Source of the DNA: CAZTDU01 sp050248795
GTDB taxonomy: Bacteria; Pseudomonadota; Gammaproteobacteria; Burkholderiales; SG8-39
Length of the DNA: 64,000 bases
Assembly (NCBI GenBank): GCA_050248795.1
Contig: JBFWRS010000009.1
Location: forward strand, 35,010-99,009
Direction of reading: 5' to 3'
The notes below the pieces were generated by a model. That model was not told the DNA's origin and searched no databases. It was given only the letters and a program-made list of their open reading frames with translations. The translations under genes were made by a program, and so were the position numbers. Position 1 is the first letter of the stretch. Each line of letters starts with the position of its first letter. Positions 34,249-43,761 of this stretch are shown in pieces.

Positions 34249-34932
34249 ATGCTGGACACCGGCCGCCGCATCGCCACGCCGGAAGGCATCGAACTCAGCC
34301 TGCGCCTCGCCGGCCCGGTGGCGCGGGCGCTGGCCTGGTCGATAGACCTGATCATCCGCATCACCATCCTGCTCGCCGCGACGCTCGCCTTGTCGCCGCT
34401 CGGCAACTTCGGCGCCGGCGTGTTCTTCCTCGGCTGGTTCCTGCTCGAGTGGCTGTTCCCCGCTTGGTGCGAGGTGTGGTGGGCGGGCGCCACGCCCGGC
34501 AAGAAGCTCTTCGGCCTGATGGTGCTGCACGACGACGGCACGCCGGTGCGCTGGCCGGCGGCGCTGGCGCGCAACCTCCTGCGCGCGATCGACTTCCTGC
34601 CGCTCTTCTATGCCTGCGGCCTTGCCGCGATGCTGATGAACCGCGACTTCAAGCGCCTGGGCGACCTGGTCGCCGGCACGGTCGTCGTCTACAGGGACGA
34701 AAAGCCGCAGGGCTTTCGCATCCCGCGCGCGGCGCCGCTCGCGCCCGTCGCCGCGCTGACGCTCGCCGAACAGCGCGCGGTGCTCGATTTCGCCGAGCGC
34801 GCGCCGGGCCTGACCGAGGAACGCGCCGCGGAGCTTGCCGGCATCGCCACCACGCTGGTCGGCACGCTCGAAGGCCGCGCCGCAACGGATCGACTGGTGC
34901 GCATCGCCAACCACCTGGTGGGACACCGCTAG
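34249..34932 (+). CDS. RDD-family membrane protein
   Basis: A 227-residue protein. The RDD domain (about 15-145) shows ARALAWSIDLIIR in the first helix, then AGATPGKKLFGL and the DFKRLGDLVAGTVV motif. The C-terminal 80 residues are soluble and helical. Such genes accompany SpoIIM-like and MoxR genes in many proteobacteria. Transport or ion functions have been proposed for some members. It starts 10 bases after the previous gene. Confidence 0.85.
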   Translation: MLDTGRRIATPEGIELSLRLAGPVARALAWSIDLIIRITILLAATLALSPLGNFGAGVFFLGWFLLEWLFPAWCEVWWAGATPGKKLFGLMVLHDDGTPVRWPAALARNLLRAIDFLPLFYACGLAAMLMNRDFKRLGDLVAGTVVVYRDEKPQGFRIPRAAPLAPVAALTLAEQRAVLDFAERAPGLTEERAAELAGIATTLVGTLEGRAATDRLVRIANHLVGHR

Positions 34933-34933
34933 C

Positions 34934-35896
34934 GTGAAGCAGGCCGACTTCGAGCGGCAGCACGGCGCCGACTGGGAACGCTTCGAGCGCTGGCTGGACG
35001 CGAAGCGCGGCGAGGACGCGCTCGCCGACATGCTGGTGCCGCAGACCTACCGGCGTCTGTGCCAGCACCTCGCGCTGGCGCGTGACCGCGAGTACAGCCC
35101 CGAGCTGGTCGACCGGCTGAACGCACTCGCGCTGCGCGGCCACCACCTGCTCTATGGCGCGCGCGCGCCGCGCGGCACCGCGCGCAGCCTCGATTTCCTC
35201 GTCGCCGGCTTTCCGCGGCTGGTGCGCGGCGAAGCGCCGCTGTTCGCCGCCGCGGCGCTGCTGTTCTTCGGCCCGTTCACCGCGCTCGCGCTGGCGCTGC
35301 AGTGGTTCCCGGACCTGATCTACTACGTGCTCGACCCGCGCACCGTCGCCGGCTTCCAGGAGATGTACGACCCTGCCGCGTCGCGCATCGGCCGGCGCGA
35401 AGCCGACGACAACGTCGCCATGTTCGGCTACTACATCTGGAACAACGTCAAGATCGGCATCCAGACCTTCGCCACCGGCCTCGCCTTCGGCATCGGCTCG
35501 ATCTTCTACCTGGTCAGCAACGGCGCCATCATCGGCGCGGTGGCGGGCTACCTGACGCAGGCCGGCTACGGCGTGTCGTTCTGGTCCTTCGTTTCCGGGC
35601 ACAGCGCGATGGAACTCACTGCGATCGTGATCTCCGGCGTCGCCGGCTTGCGCCTGGGCGCAGCGGTGATCGCGCCCGGACTGGCGTCGCGCAAGGCCGC
35701 GCTGGTGGCGGCGGCGCGGCCGGCGGTGCGGCTGATGTACGGCGCCGCGGCGATGTTCGTCGCCGCGGCGTTCATCGAGGCATTCTGGTCGCCGCTGAAT
35801 ACCGTGCCGCCTGCGTTCAAGTACGCGGTGGGCATGCTGCTGTGGGCGCTGGTCGGTGCGTGGCTGCTGCTGGGAGGTCGCGCGCGTGGAGCTTGA
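34934..35896 (+). CDS. SpoIIM/DUF95-like membrane protein
   Basis: A 320-residue protein with a GTG start at 34934, one base after the RDD stop. Its N-terminus (VKQADFERQHGADWERF) is typical for the family. It has a soluble first 100 residues and then 5-6 membrane helices, with the AMFGYYIWNNVKIGIQTF and GHSAMELTAI segments that define the stage-II-sporulation-M group. The bacterium need not sporulate; the family is widespread beside MoxR genes. Confidence 0.85.
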   Translation: MKQADFERQHGADWERFERWLDAKRGEDALADMLVPQTYRRLCQHLALARDREYSPELVDRLNALALRGHHLLYGARAPRGTARSLDFLVAGFPRLVRGEAPLFAAAALLFFGPFTALALALQWFPDLIYYVLDPRTVAGFQEMYDPAASRIGRREADDNVAMFGYYIWNNVKIGIQTFATGLAFGIGSIFYLVSNGAIIGAVAGYLTQAGYGVSFWSFVSGHSAMELTAIVISGVAGLRLGAAVIAPGLASRKAALVAAARPAVRLMYGAAAMFVAAAFIEAFWSPLNTVPPAFKYAVGMLLWALVGAWLLLGGRARGA

Positions 35897-37343
35897 GCGC
35901 CTGAGCGTGCGCCTGCGCCCGCGCGGCGGCTGGGAGGCGCTGGACCTCGGCTTTCACATGGCGCGCAGCTGGTGGCGGCCGGTGTGGGGCGTATGGCTCG
36001 CGGTGTACCTGCCCGCCGCGCTGCTGCTGCACGCCGTGTTCTTCCGCTACCCCTGGGTCGCGGTGGCGCTGCTGTGGTGGCTGAAGCCGGTGTTCGACCG
36101 CTTCGTGCTGCACGTGGTGAGCCGCGCGGTGTTCGGCGACGCGCCCACGGTGCGCGACACGCTGGCGGCATGGCGCCGCATCCTCGCGCCGGGACTCGTC
36201 GCCAGCCTGGGCGTGCAGCGCTTCAGCCTGGTGCGCTCGTTCATGCTCGCCGTGCCGCAACTTGAGCAACAAACCGGTGCGGCGGGACGCGCGCGCCGTG
36301 CCGCACTCGGCAGGCGCATGCGCGGCACCGGCGCCTGGCTCACCGTCACCTGCCTGCACTTCGAGAGCTTCGCCTTCCTCGCCCTGTCCATGATCGCGGT
36401 GCTGCTGGTGCCCGGCGCCGAAGAAGCGATGCCGGAACTGGCCAGCCTGTTCGGCAGCGGCGGCGAAGAAGGCGCGTGGCACTGGATGAACAGCCTGTAC
36501 TACGTCGCCGCAGTGTGCGCGATCGAGCCCTTCTATGTCGCCGCCGGTTTTTCGCTGTACCTGAACCGCCGCGCCATCCTCGAAGGCTGGGACATCGAAC
36601 TGCAGTTGCGCCGCATGGAGGCGCGGCTGAGCGGCGAACGGCTGCGCCATGCCGCTGCCGTGCTGCTCATCGCCGCCGGCGCCTGCCTGCTGGCGCCGGC
36701 GGGCGTCGAGGCAAAGTCAGCGAAGGAGGAGATCGCCGATATCGTAAGAGCGCCCGAGCTGAATCCGTATCGCGACGAACTTGCCTGGCAGTTGAAGCGC
36801 GAGCGCCCCGACCCGCCCGCCGCCCGGGAACAGGGCGGCGACTGGGGCGAGTTCGGCCGCTTCCTCGCCGACGTGGTGCAGGCGCTGGCCTGGGTCGCGG
36901 TGGCGCTCGCGGTCGCTGCGCTGGCGTGGTTCGCCTGGAAGCGCTACGGCGGCCTGCTCGCGCGGCGCGAAGACGAGGCCTGGCGGCCCCCCGAAGCGCT
37001 GTTCGGACTGGCGGTCGCGCCGGCATCGCTGCCCGACGACGTCGCCGGCACCGCGGCGCAGCTCGCGCGCTCGGGCCGCGTGCGCGAGGCGCTGTCGCTG
37101 CTGTACCGCGGCGCGCTGTCGGTGCTGGTGCATCGCGAGCGGGTGCGCCTTGCCGAAGGCGACACCGAGGCCGACACGCTGCGCGCCGCGCGCGGCGTGC
37201 TGCCCGGGTCCGGCGCGGCGTACTTCGCCCAACTGGTGGACGCGTGGGTGATGGCAGCCTATGCCGGCCGGCTGCCGGACGCCGCCGGCACCGCGCGGTT
37301 GGCCGAAGACTGGGCGCCGCATTTCGGCGCGCAGGCGCGATGA
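35886..37343 (+). CDS. DUF4129-domain membrane protein
   Basis: A 485-residue protein with a GTG start at 35886 overlapping the SpoIIM-like stop by 11 bases. Several hydrophobic helices fill the first 270 residues; one helix near 335-355 is followed by a cytoplasmic DUF4129 region (SLLYRGALSVLVHRE to YAGRLPDA). Role unknown; DUF4129 proteins often lie with transglutaminase or MoxR/DUF58 genes. It overlaps the next gene by 4 bases (ATGA). Confidence 0.8.
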   Translation: MELERLSVRLRPRGGWEALDLGFHMARSWWRPVWGVWLAVYLPAALLLHAVFFRYPWVAVALLWWLKPVFDRFVLHVVSRAVFGDAPTVRDTLAAWRRILAPGLVASLGVQRFSLVRSFMLAVPQLEQQTGAAGRARRAALGRRMRGTGAWLTVTCLHFESFAFLALSMIAVLLVPGAEEAMPELASLFGSGGEEGAWHWMNSLYYVAAVCAIEPFYVAAGFSLYLNRRAILEGWDIELQLRRMEARLSGERLRHAAAVLLIAAGACLLAPAGVEAKSAKEEIADIVRAPELNPYRDELAWQLKRERPDPPAAREQGGDWGEFGRFLADVVQALAWVAVALAVAALAWFAWKRYGGLLARREDEAWRPPEALFGLAVAPASLPDDVAGTAAQLARSGRVREALSLLYRGALSVLVHRERVRLAEGDTEADTLRAARGVLPGSGAAYFAQLVDAWVMAAYAGRLPDAAGTARLAEDWAPHFGAQAR

Positions 37344-38494
37344 ACCGGCGCTCGCTGATCGTCCCGGCGATCGTGCTCCTCGTCGGCGGCATCGCGGTCT
37401 GGCTGCTGCATGCCATCGAACATGTGCCGCAACGCGTGTGGGTCGGCTTCCAGGGCGAGGCGCGGCGCAATCCCTGGCATGCGGCCGAGCTGCTGCTTGC
37501 GCGCATGGGCAGGCAGGTGCAACCGGCCAGGTCGGTGCCGGCACTGAAGGCGCTGCCCGCCGACGGCGTGCTGCTGCTGCCGCGCAGGCTCGGCGCGATC
37601 AGCGTCGCCGAGCAGCGCGCGCTGCTCGATTGGGTGGCACGCGGCGGCCACCTGATCGTCGAGGCCGAAGCGCCGCGCCAGCCCGACCCGATCCTGGATG
37701 CACTTGGCGTCACGCGCCGCACGCTGAATGCGCGCGGGCCGTCACGCTTCGTCTACCCGGTGCTGCCCGGCGCGCCGGCGCCGCTGAAGGTCGAGATCGG
37801 CGAGTGGCGCACGCTGGAGGCGAAAGCGAAGGCGCTCGCGTTCAAGGGCACGCAGGCAACGTACCTTCTGCACCTCGAACACGGCGCCGGGCGCGTCAGC
37901 GCCATCACCGACCTGGGCTTCGCAGGCAACCTGGCGATCCGGCACCACGACCACGCCGGGTTCCTGTGGCGGCTGGTGCAGATGAAGCCGGGGGCGGGCA
38001 CGGTGTCGTTCTTCCACAGCCCGGTGCGACTGTCGCTCACGGCGTGGCTGCAGGAGCACGCGTGGACCGCGATCGTCGCCGGCGCACTGCTGCTCGCGCT
38101 GTGGCTGTGGCGCATCGTGCCGCGCTTCGGCCCGGTGGCGCCCGACCCGGAGCCGGCGCGGCGCCGGTTGCTGGACCACCTGCGTGCGAGCGGGCGATTC
38201 CAGTGGTCCGCGGGCGGCGGCGCCGAGCTTGCGGAGGCGGCCCGCGAGGCCGCACTGCGGCACGTGATGCGCGCGCACCCGGAGTTCGCCGCGCTCGATG
38301 GCGCCGAGCGCGAAGCGCGCCTCGCCGCGCTGTTCGCGCTCGCACCCGAGGACGCGCGCCGCGTGCTGCACCCGGCGACGCACGCAAGGCATGCCGCCCA
38401 CGCGCCCCACATCGCGCCGGCCGCGCTGGTGGCGGCGGCGAGCGTGTACCAGGCAATCCACGAACAACTGACGCAGACGAGGGGACGACGATGA
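37340..38494 (+). CDS. DUF4350-domain membrane protein
   Basis: A 384-residue protein. Helix 1 is near residues 7-24. The periplasmic DUF4350-like region (about 40-245) has LLLPRRLG, a LLDWVARGGHLIVEA strand and RVSAITDLGF, resembling a glutamine-amidotransferase-like fold without the catalytic cysteine. Helix 2 (AIVAGALLLALWLWRIV) anchors a cytoplasmic tail. Its stop overlaps the MoxR start (ATGA). Confidence 0.78.
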   Translation: MNRRSLIVPAIVLLVGGIAVWLLHAIEHVPQRVWVGFQGEARRNPWHAAELLLARMGRQVQPARSVPALKALPADGVLLLPRRLGAISVAEQRALLDWVARGGHLIVEAEAPRQPDPILDALGVTRRTLNARGPSRFVYPVLPGAPAPLKVEIGEWRTLEAKAKALAFKGTQATYLLHLEHGAGRVSAITDLGFAGNLAIRHHDHAGFLWRLVQMKPGAGTVSFFHSPVRLSLTAWLQEHAWTAIVAGALLLALWLWRIVPRFGPVAPDPEPARRRLLDHLRASGRFQWSAGGGAELAEAAREAALRHVMRAHPEFAALDGAEREARLAALFALAPEDARRVLHPATHARHAAHAPHIAPAALVAAASVYQAIHEQLTQTRGRR

Positions 38495-39453
38495 ACGAGT
38501 TTCACGAAGCCAGCCGCGGGGTCACGGCGCTGCGCGAACAGGTGGCGCGCGCGATGGTCGGGCAGGACGAGGTGATCGAGCAGACCCTCGCCGCGCTGCT
38601 CGCCGGCGGGCACGTGCTGATCGAGGGCGTGCCGGGGCTGGGCAAGACGCTGCTGGTGCGCGCGCTCGCGCGCACCTTCGAGGGCAGCTTCGCGCGCATC
38701 CAGTTCACCCCCGACCTGATGCCGGCGGACGTCACCGGCCACACGCTCTACGACCCTTCCAGCGGACAGTTCCGCACCCGCCGCGGCCCGGTGTTCACCA
38801 ACCTGCTGCTTGCCGACGAGATCAACCGCGCGCCGGCAAAGACGCAGGCCGCGCTGCTGGAAGTGATGCAGGAAGGCCAGGTGACGATAGACGGCGTACC
38901 GCAGCTGCTAGAGCCGCCGTTCATGGTGCTGGCGACGCAGAACCCGATCGAGCAGGAAGGCACCTACGCGCTGCCCGAGGCGCAGCTCGACCGGTTCCTC
39001 CTCAAGGTGCGCATCGACTACCCGTCGCTGGCCGAGGAAACCGGCATGGTGAAGCAGGTGACCGCGAACCAGGTCGGCGACAAGCTGAACGTCGAGGCTG
39101 TGCAGCCGCTGGTGCGGCCGGCGGCGGTGGTGGCCATGCAGGCCACCTGTGCCGCGGTGCGGCTGGACGAGCAGGTGCTGGACTACGCGGTGCGCATTGC
39201 GCGCGCCACGCGCAGCTGGGCGGGCGTTGCGGCGGGCGCGGGGCCGCGCGGCGGCATCGCGCTGGCGCGCGTCGCGCGTGCGGCGGCGCTGATGGCGGGG
39301 CGCGACTTCGTCACGCCCGAGGACGTGAAGCGCATGGCGCTGCCGGCGCTGCGCCACCGCATCACGCCGGCGCCGGAGCTGGAGATCGAGGGCCACTCGA
39401 GCGACGCCATCCTGAAGGCGCTGCTCGCCAAGGTCGAAGCGCCGCGAAGCTGA
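38491..39453 (+). CDS. MoxR-type AAA+ ATPase
   Basis: A 320-residue ATPase. Walker A is GVPGLGKT (46-53), Walker B LLLADE (about 105-110), and the sensor segment ATQNPIEQEGTY is intact. A GAGGGGA ribosome site precedes the ATG. MoxR proteins act as chaperones that mature or insert partner proteins, often with DUF58 or VWA proteins, as here. No VWA gene follows. Confidence 0.93.
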   Translation: MNEFHEASRGVTALREQVARAMVGQDEVIEQTLAALLAGGHVLIEGVPGLGKTLLVRALARTFEGSFARIQFTPDLMPADVTGHTLYDPSSGQFRTRRGPVFTNLLLADEINRAPAKTQAALLEVMQEGQVTIDGVPQLLEPPFMVLATQNPIEQEGTYALPEAQLDRFLLKVRIDYPSLAEETGMVKQVTANQVGDKLNVEAVQPLVRPAAVVAMQATCAAVRLDEQVLDYAVRIARATRSWAGVAAGAGPRGGIALARVARAAALMAGRDFVTPEDVKRMALPALRHRITPAPELEIEGHSSDAILKALLAKVEAPRS

Positions 39454-39473
39454 GCGAACACCCTCCAACACCC

Positions 39474-40781
39474 ATGCTCATTCCCGCCAAGCGCCTGCTG
39501 TGGATCGCCGCTGCGCTGCTCGCGCTTGCGGTCCTGGCATCGCTGTTCCCGCAATTGCGCACGGCGTGGCTGGTCGTCATGGTGCTCGCGGGCCTGTTCG
39601 CAGCAGCGGATGCGGTCGCCGCACTGCGCATCGCGCCGCCGGCGGCGCTGCGCCTGGTGCCGGGTTCGCTCGCGCTCGGCGTGCGGCACGAGGTGGGCCT
39701 GCGCTTCGCGAACGCGGTGGACGCGCCGCTGGAAGTGCTCGCCTGCGACCATGCGCCGGGCGGCACGCAGGTCGAGGGCCAGCCGCAGCGCGTGACGCTG
39801 GCCGGCCGCGGCTGGGCGGAGATGCGCTACGGCCTGCGCCCGCTCGCGCGCGGCGACCTCGCTTTCGGCCGCGTCGAGCTGCGCCTCGCGTCGCGCGCCG
39901 GGCTGTGGCAGGTGCGCCGCATGGCGGGCGACCCGGGCGTGGTGCGCGTCTACCCGAACTTCGCCGCGCTGACGCGCTTCGCGCTGCTCGCCACCGACCA
40001 CCGGCTGTCGCAGCTCGGCATCCTGCAGCGCCGCCGCCGCGGCGAGGGACTGGACTTCCACCAGTTGCGCGACTACCGCGAAGGCGACACGCCGCGCCAG
40101 GTGGACTGGAGCGCGACCTCGCGCATCGGCAAGCTGATATCGCGCGAATACCAGGACGAGCGCGACCAGCAGGTGCTGCTGCTGATCGACTGCGGCCGGC
40201 GCATGGCGGCGAAGGATTCCCAGCTGTCGCACTTCGACTGCGTGCTGAATGCCGCGCTGCTGCTCGCCTACGTAAGTGTGCGGCAGGGCGATGCGGTGGG
40301 TTTTCTCACCATGTCGGGGACCGAGCGCTGGTTCGCGCCGAGGAAGACCGCGTCCACCGTGAGCCTGATCCTTAACCGCGTCTACGACCTTGCGCCGACG
40401 CTGCACACCACCGATTACCACGCGGCGGCGGTGAGCCTGATGCAGCGGGTGAAGAAGCGTGCGCTGGTGATCGTGCTGACCAACCTGCGCGACGAGGACG
40501 ACGACACGCTCGCGCCCGCGCTGCGGCTGCTGCAGTCGCGGCACCTGGTGCTGTTCGCGTCGCTGCGCGAGGCGATCCTCACGCGTGCGCTCGCCGCGCG
40601 CGTCGACAGCTTCGACCGTGCGCTCACGCACGCGGCAGCGGCCGACTACCTGCACAGGCGCGAATTGGCCTTCCGGCGCCTCGCGCGCGGCGGCGCGGTA
40701 TGCCTGGACGTCGAGCCCGAGGACCTGCCGGTGGCGCTGGTGAACCGCTACCTGGACATCAAGCGCAGCGGCAGGTTGTGA
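39474..40781 (+). CDS. DUF58-domain protein
   Basis: A 435-residue protein. Two N-terminal hydrophobic helices (about 8-45) precede a beta-rich region and the DUF58 core: RGEGLDFHQLRDYREGD and RQVDWSATSRIGKL near residues 185-220, then a VWA-like LLLIDCGRRMA strand. It closes the MoxR cluster and probably interacts with the ATPase at the membrane. It is convergent with a TRAP permease gene 4 bases away. Confidence 0.88.
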   Translation: MLIPAKRLLWIAAALLALAVLASLFPQLRTAWLVVMVLAGLFAAADAVAALRIAPPAALRLVPGSLALGVRHEVGLRFANAVDAPLEVLACDHAPGGTQVEGQPQRVTLAGRGWAEMRYGLRPLARGDLAFGRVELRLASRAGLWQVRRMAGDPGVVRVYPNFAALTRFALLATDHRLSQLGILQRRRRGEGLDFHQLRDYREGDTPRQVDWSATSRIGKLISREYQDERDQQVLLLIDCGRRMAAKDSQLSHFDCVLNAALLLAYVSVRQGDAVGFLTMSGTERWFAPRKTASTVSLILNRVYDLAPTLHTTDYHAAAVSLMQRVKKRALVIVLTNLRDEDDDTLAPALRLLQSRHLVLFASLREAILTRALAARVDSFDRALTHAAAADYLHRRELAFRRLARGGAVCLDVEPEDLPVALVNRYLDIKRSGRL

Positions 40782-40785
40782 TTCC

Positions 40786-42111
40786 CTAGCCTGCCAGCAG
40801 CTTCGGCAGCCACAGCGTCAGCGCGGGGAACGCGAGCAGCAGCACCACGCGCAGCAACTCGGAAACGAAGAACGGCGCCACGCCGATGAAGGTCTGGATC
40901 ATCGGCACGTCGCGCGCGAGCGAATTGATGACGAACACGTTCATGCCCACGGGCGGCGTGATCAGGCCGAGCTCGACCACCACCAGCGCGAGGATGCCGA
41001 ACCAGATCTTGAGGTCGTTGGGGCTCATGCCGAAGTCGAGCTCGGCGATCACCGGCCAGAAGAACGGGATCGCGAGCAGGATCATCGACAGGCTGTCCAT
41101 CAGGCAGCCGAGGATGATCAGCGCGATCAACAGCAGCACCAGCACGGTCATCGGCGACAGGCCGGAGTTCGCCATCAGCGCGGCGGCGGCCTGCGGCACG
41201 CCACCGCGCGCCATGAAGATGTTGAGGAGCTGCGCGCCGAGCAGGATCAGGTAGATCATGCCCGAGGTCTTCGCGGTGTCGAGCAGCGCCGCCTTCATGT
41301 CGCGCAGGCCCACGGCGCGGCGGAACACCGCGAGCACGGTGACCAGGAACACGCCGACCGCGGCCGCGGGCGTGGGATTAAAGAGGCCGAAGTAGATGCC
41401 GCCGATCACCGCACCGAAGATCGCCAGCACCGGCGCGACGCCGATGGTGGCGGCGATGAACTCCGCGCGCGGCACGCGATCCCCCGGCGGCCCGGCTTCG
41501 GGCCGCACGCGCACGTAGATCGCGATCGTGGCGAGGAACATCGCCACCGCGATCAGTCCCGGCACGAACGCGGCGATGAACATCTGCACGATGCTCGCCT
41601 CGACGACGATGGCGTAGACCACCAGCACCACCGAGGGCGGTATCAGGATGCCGAGCACGCCGCCGGCGGCAAGCGTGCCGGTGGCGAGCGCCGGGCTGTA
41701 GCGGTAGCGGCGCAGCTCGGGCAGGGCCACCTGTCCCATGGTCGACGCGGTGGCGAGGGACGAGCCGCAGACCGCGCCGAAGCCGGCACAGGCGGCGATC
41801 GCCGACATCGCCACGCCGCCGCGCATCCAGCCCAGCCACGCATTGGCGGCGCGGAAAAGGTCGCGCGACAGGCCCGCGCGCGAGGCAAGGTTCCCCATCA
41901 GCACGAACATCGGCAGCACCGACAGGTCGTAGATGGAGAACTGCGAGTATGCGAGGGTCTTCAGCTGAGACAGCAGGATCGCCGGACCGCTCAGCACCGC
42001 GATGCCGATGGCGCCGACCGCGATCATCGCGTGCGCGATCGGCACGCGGACCGCAATCAGCAGGATCAGGGCGGCGAGCCCGGCAAGACCGGTGAGGAAA
42101 TGCGGATCCAA
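40786..42111 (-). CDS. TRAP transporter large permease (DctM type)
   Basis: A 441-residue protein of about 12 hydrophobic helices. Typical DctM segments include FVLMGNLASRAGLS, AAGGVLGILIPPSVVLVVY and ELGLITPPVGMNVFVI. It lies 13 bases after the small permease gene in a P-Q-M operon. It catalyses sodium-dependent uptake of the acid delivered by the binding protein. Confidence 0.93.
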   Translation of the reverse strand: MDPHFLTGLAGLAALILLIAVRVPIAHAMIAVGAIGIAVLSGPAILLSQLKTLAYSQFSIYDLSVLPMFVLMGNLASRAGLSRDLFRAANAWLGWMRGGVAMSAIAACAGFGAVCGSSLATASTMGQVALPELRRYRYSPALATGTLAAGGVLGILIPPSVVLVVYAIVVEASIVQMFIAAFVPGLIAVAMFLATIAIYVRVRPEAGPPGDRVPRAEFIAATIGVAPVLAIFGAVIGGIYFGLFNPTPAAAVGVFLVTVLAVFRRAVGLRDMKAALLDTAKTSGMIYLILLGAQLLNIFMARGGVPQAAAALMANSGLSPMTVLVLLLIALIILGCLMDSLSMILLAIPFFWPVIAELDFGMSPNDLKIWFGILALVVVELGLITPPVGMNVFVINSLARDVPMIQTFIGVAPFFVSELLRVVLLLAFPALTLWLPKLLAG

Positions 42112-42124
42112 CGCGGTACGCCGC

Positions 42125-42661
42125 TCAGCCGCGCGTGAGCGCGCGCCAGTCGCTCTTCAGCACGATCAGGCAGGCGATGAGCAGCAGCGATAGCGACGCG
42201 AACGCCGGGATGTACGCCCACCAGATCGGAATCTTGAGTATCGCGGTGGTCTCGACGAACTCGCGGTAGTCGAGCAGCCCCGCCCAGGTACGCCAGGCCA
42301 GCAGCGCGGCGATCGCGGTCGCCAGCAGCCCGGCGAAGAGGCGGAACGCAGCCAGCAGGCGCGGCCCGGCGCGCGACGTGAACAGGTCCGCCTTGACGTT
42401 CGCATCTGTGAGCTGGCAGTAGGGCAGGAAGGCGAACACGCCAGTGGCGACCAGCAGCTCGGTGAGCTCGAAATCTCCCGGCATAGGCTTGCCGAACACC
42501 CAGCCGGTGAACGCGCTCCAGGTGGTCATCGCCGAGATGCCCAGAAGCACGATCCCGCCCGCAACCGCCCACCACTCGATGAAGCGGTGCACGGGGCCTC
42601 CCGGCCCCCCGTGCACGGGTCCTCCCGGCCCCGTTTGAGCCGTGTCGGGCGACTCGCCCAC
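42125..42661 (-). CDS. TRAP transporter small permease (DctQ type)
   Basis: A 178-residue four-helix protein. The start is uncertain: GTG at 42661, 3 bases after the binding-protein stop, gives an odd Gly/Pro-rich leader, while GTG codons at 42616 and 42592 each follow a GGGAGG ribosome-like site within a 24-bp tandem duplication. The third places the start at VHRFIEWWAVAGG, right before helix 1. The remaining protein is normal DctQ. See the hairpin entry. Confidence 0.88.
   Translation of the reverse strand: MGESPDTAQTGPGGPVHGGPGGPVHRFIEWWAVAGGIVLLGISAMTTWSAFTGWVFGKPMPGDFELTELLVATGVFAFLPYCQLTDANVKADLFTSRAGPRLLAAFRLFAGLLATAIAALLAWRTWAGLLDYREFVETTAILKIPIWWAYIPAFASLSLLLIACLIVLKSDWRALTRG
42587..42634 (-). 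repeat. 24-bp tandem duplication forming hairpins with internal ribosome-like sites
   Basis: Copies at 42587-42610 and 42611-42634 differ at three bases. On the mRNA strand the copy nearer the gene body (42593-42608) forms a perfect GGGGCC/GGCCCC stem with a GGGA loop; the other (42617-42632) forms the same stem with one mismatch. Each hairpin contains GGGAGG followed 4 bases later by GTG in frame with the small permease. Confidence 0.65.
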
Positions 42662-42664
42662 GCG

Positions 42665-43705
42665 CTACTTCGAGTACTTGGCGATCAGCGCGCGCGCCTT
42701 GGTCACCAGCGCGGTGCCGTCGATGCCCTTGGACTTCACCTCGTCGATCCAGCGCTGCACCACCGGCTCGAGCTTCTGCTTGAAGAGATTCAACTCCGCG
42801 TCGGTGAGCTGGATGTGCTTGTTGCCCGACTTGACCGCCAGGCCGATGCCGCCGGCCTCGGAATCGGTCCACACCTTGCCCACCTGGCGCCAGCGCGCTT
42901 CGCCGTTGTTTACCGTGAACGCCTTCTTCACGTCGGGCGGCAGCTTCGCCCAGGTCTTCTTGTTCATCGACACCTGGAAGGTCGTGGTGCCGAAACGCTC
43001 GCGGTTGGGACCCTCGACCTGGACCTTGGTGACGTCCTGCAGCTTCAGCGGCGGGATGATTTCCCACGGGATCAGCGCACCGTCCACGACCTTCTTCGAC
43101 AGCGCCTGCGGCAGCGCCGGCACCGGCATCGCGGCGGGCGCGGCGCCCAGCGCCTCGATGATCCATGCGCCGGTGCGGGTCGGGATGCGCATTTTCAGGC
43201 CCTTCAGGTCGTCCGGCTTGCGCACTTCCTTTTCCGCCATCTGGATGCCCTGGCCGGCGTGCACGTGCAGGAACATCACCTGCACGTCCTTGAAGTCCTG
43301 GGCGATGTCACCCGACAGGAACATGTCGCGCATTGCCATGTTGGTGGCGACGACGTTGTTGGTGTGGATGAAAGGCAGCTCGAACACTTCGGAGCGGGGA
43401 AACAGGTTCGGCGTGTAGCCGTTCACCGTCCAGATGATGTCGACGACGCCGTCGCGCACCTGGTTGATCAGCTCTGGCGGCTTGCCGCCAAGCGCCATCG
43501 CCGGGTAGAGCTCGATCTTGACCTTGCCGCCGGAGGCCTTCTCGACGTCCTGCGCCCAGGGAGCGAGCATCGACTTGTGCGCAGGTGCCACCGCGGGCAG
43601 CAGGTGGTGCAGCTTCAGCTTGATCTGCGCGTGCGCGGCACCCGCGAACAGCGCCATGCCGACCGCGCCGGCAAGGGCACGCGCAGCGAATTGGATATTC
43701 ATCAT
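42665..43705 (-). CDS. TRAP transporter substrate-binding protein (DctP type)
   Basis: A 346-residue periplasmic protein. The signal peptide is about 1-26 (ending GAAHAQ). Then KLKLHHLLPAVAPAHKSML and the conserved LKMRIPTRTGAWIIEALGA region, whose arginine binds the ligand carboxylate in the family. A GGAGG site lies 8 bases before the ATG at 43705; a second ATG follows at once. Ligand unknown. First gene of the P-Q-M operon. Confidence 0.92.
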   Translation of the reverse strand: MMNIQFAARALAGAVGMALFAGAAHAQIKLKLHHLLPAVAPAHKSMLAPWAQDVEKASGGKVKIELYPAMALGGKPPELINQVRDGVVDIIWTVNGYTPNLFPRSEVFELPFIHTNNVVATNMAMRDMFLSGDIAQDFKDVQVMFLHVHAGQGIQMAEKEVRKPDDLKGLKMRIPTRTGAWIIEALGAAPAAMPVPALPQALSKKVVDGALIPWEIIPPLKLQDVTKVQVEGPNRERFGTTTFQVSMNKKTWAKLPPDVKKAFTVNNGEARWRQVGKVWTDSEAGGIGLAVKSGNKHIQLTDAELNLFKQKLEPVVQRWIDEVKSKGIDGTALVTKARALIAKYSK

Positions 43706-43761
43706 CTCGTTCTCCTCCGTCTCGATGTAAAGAAAGCCCCTCGGCGATCATACTACCGATG

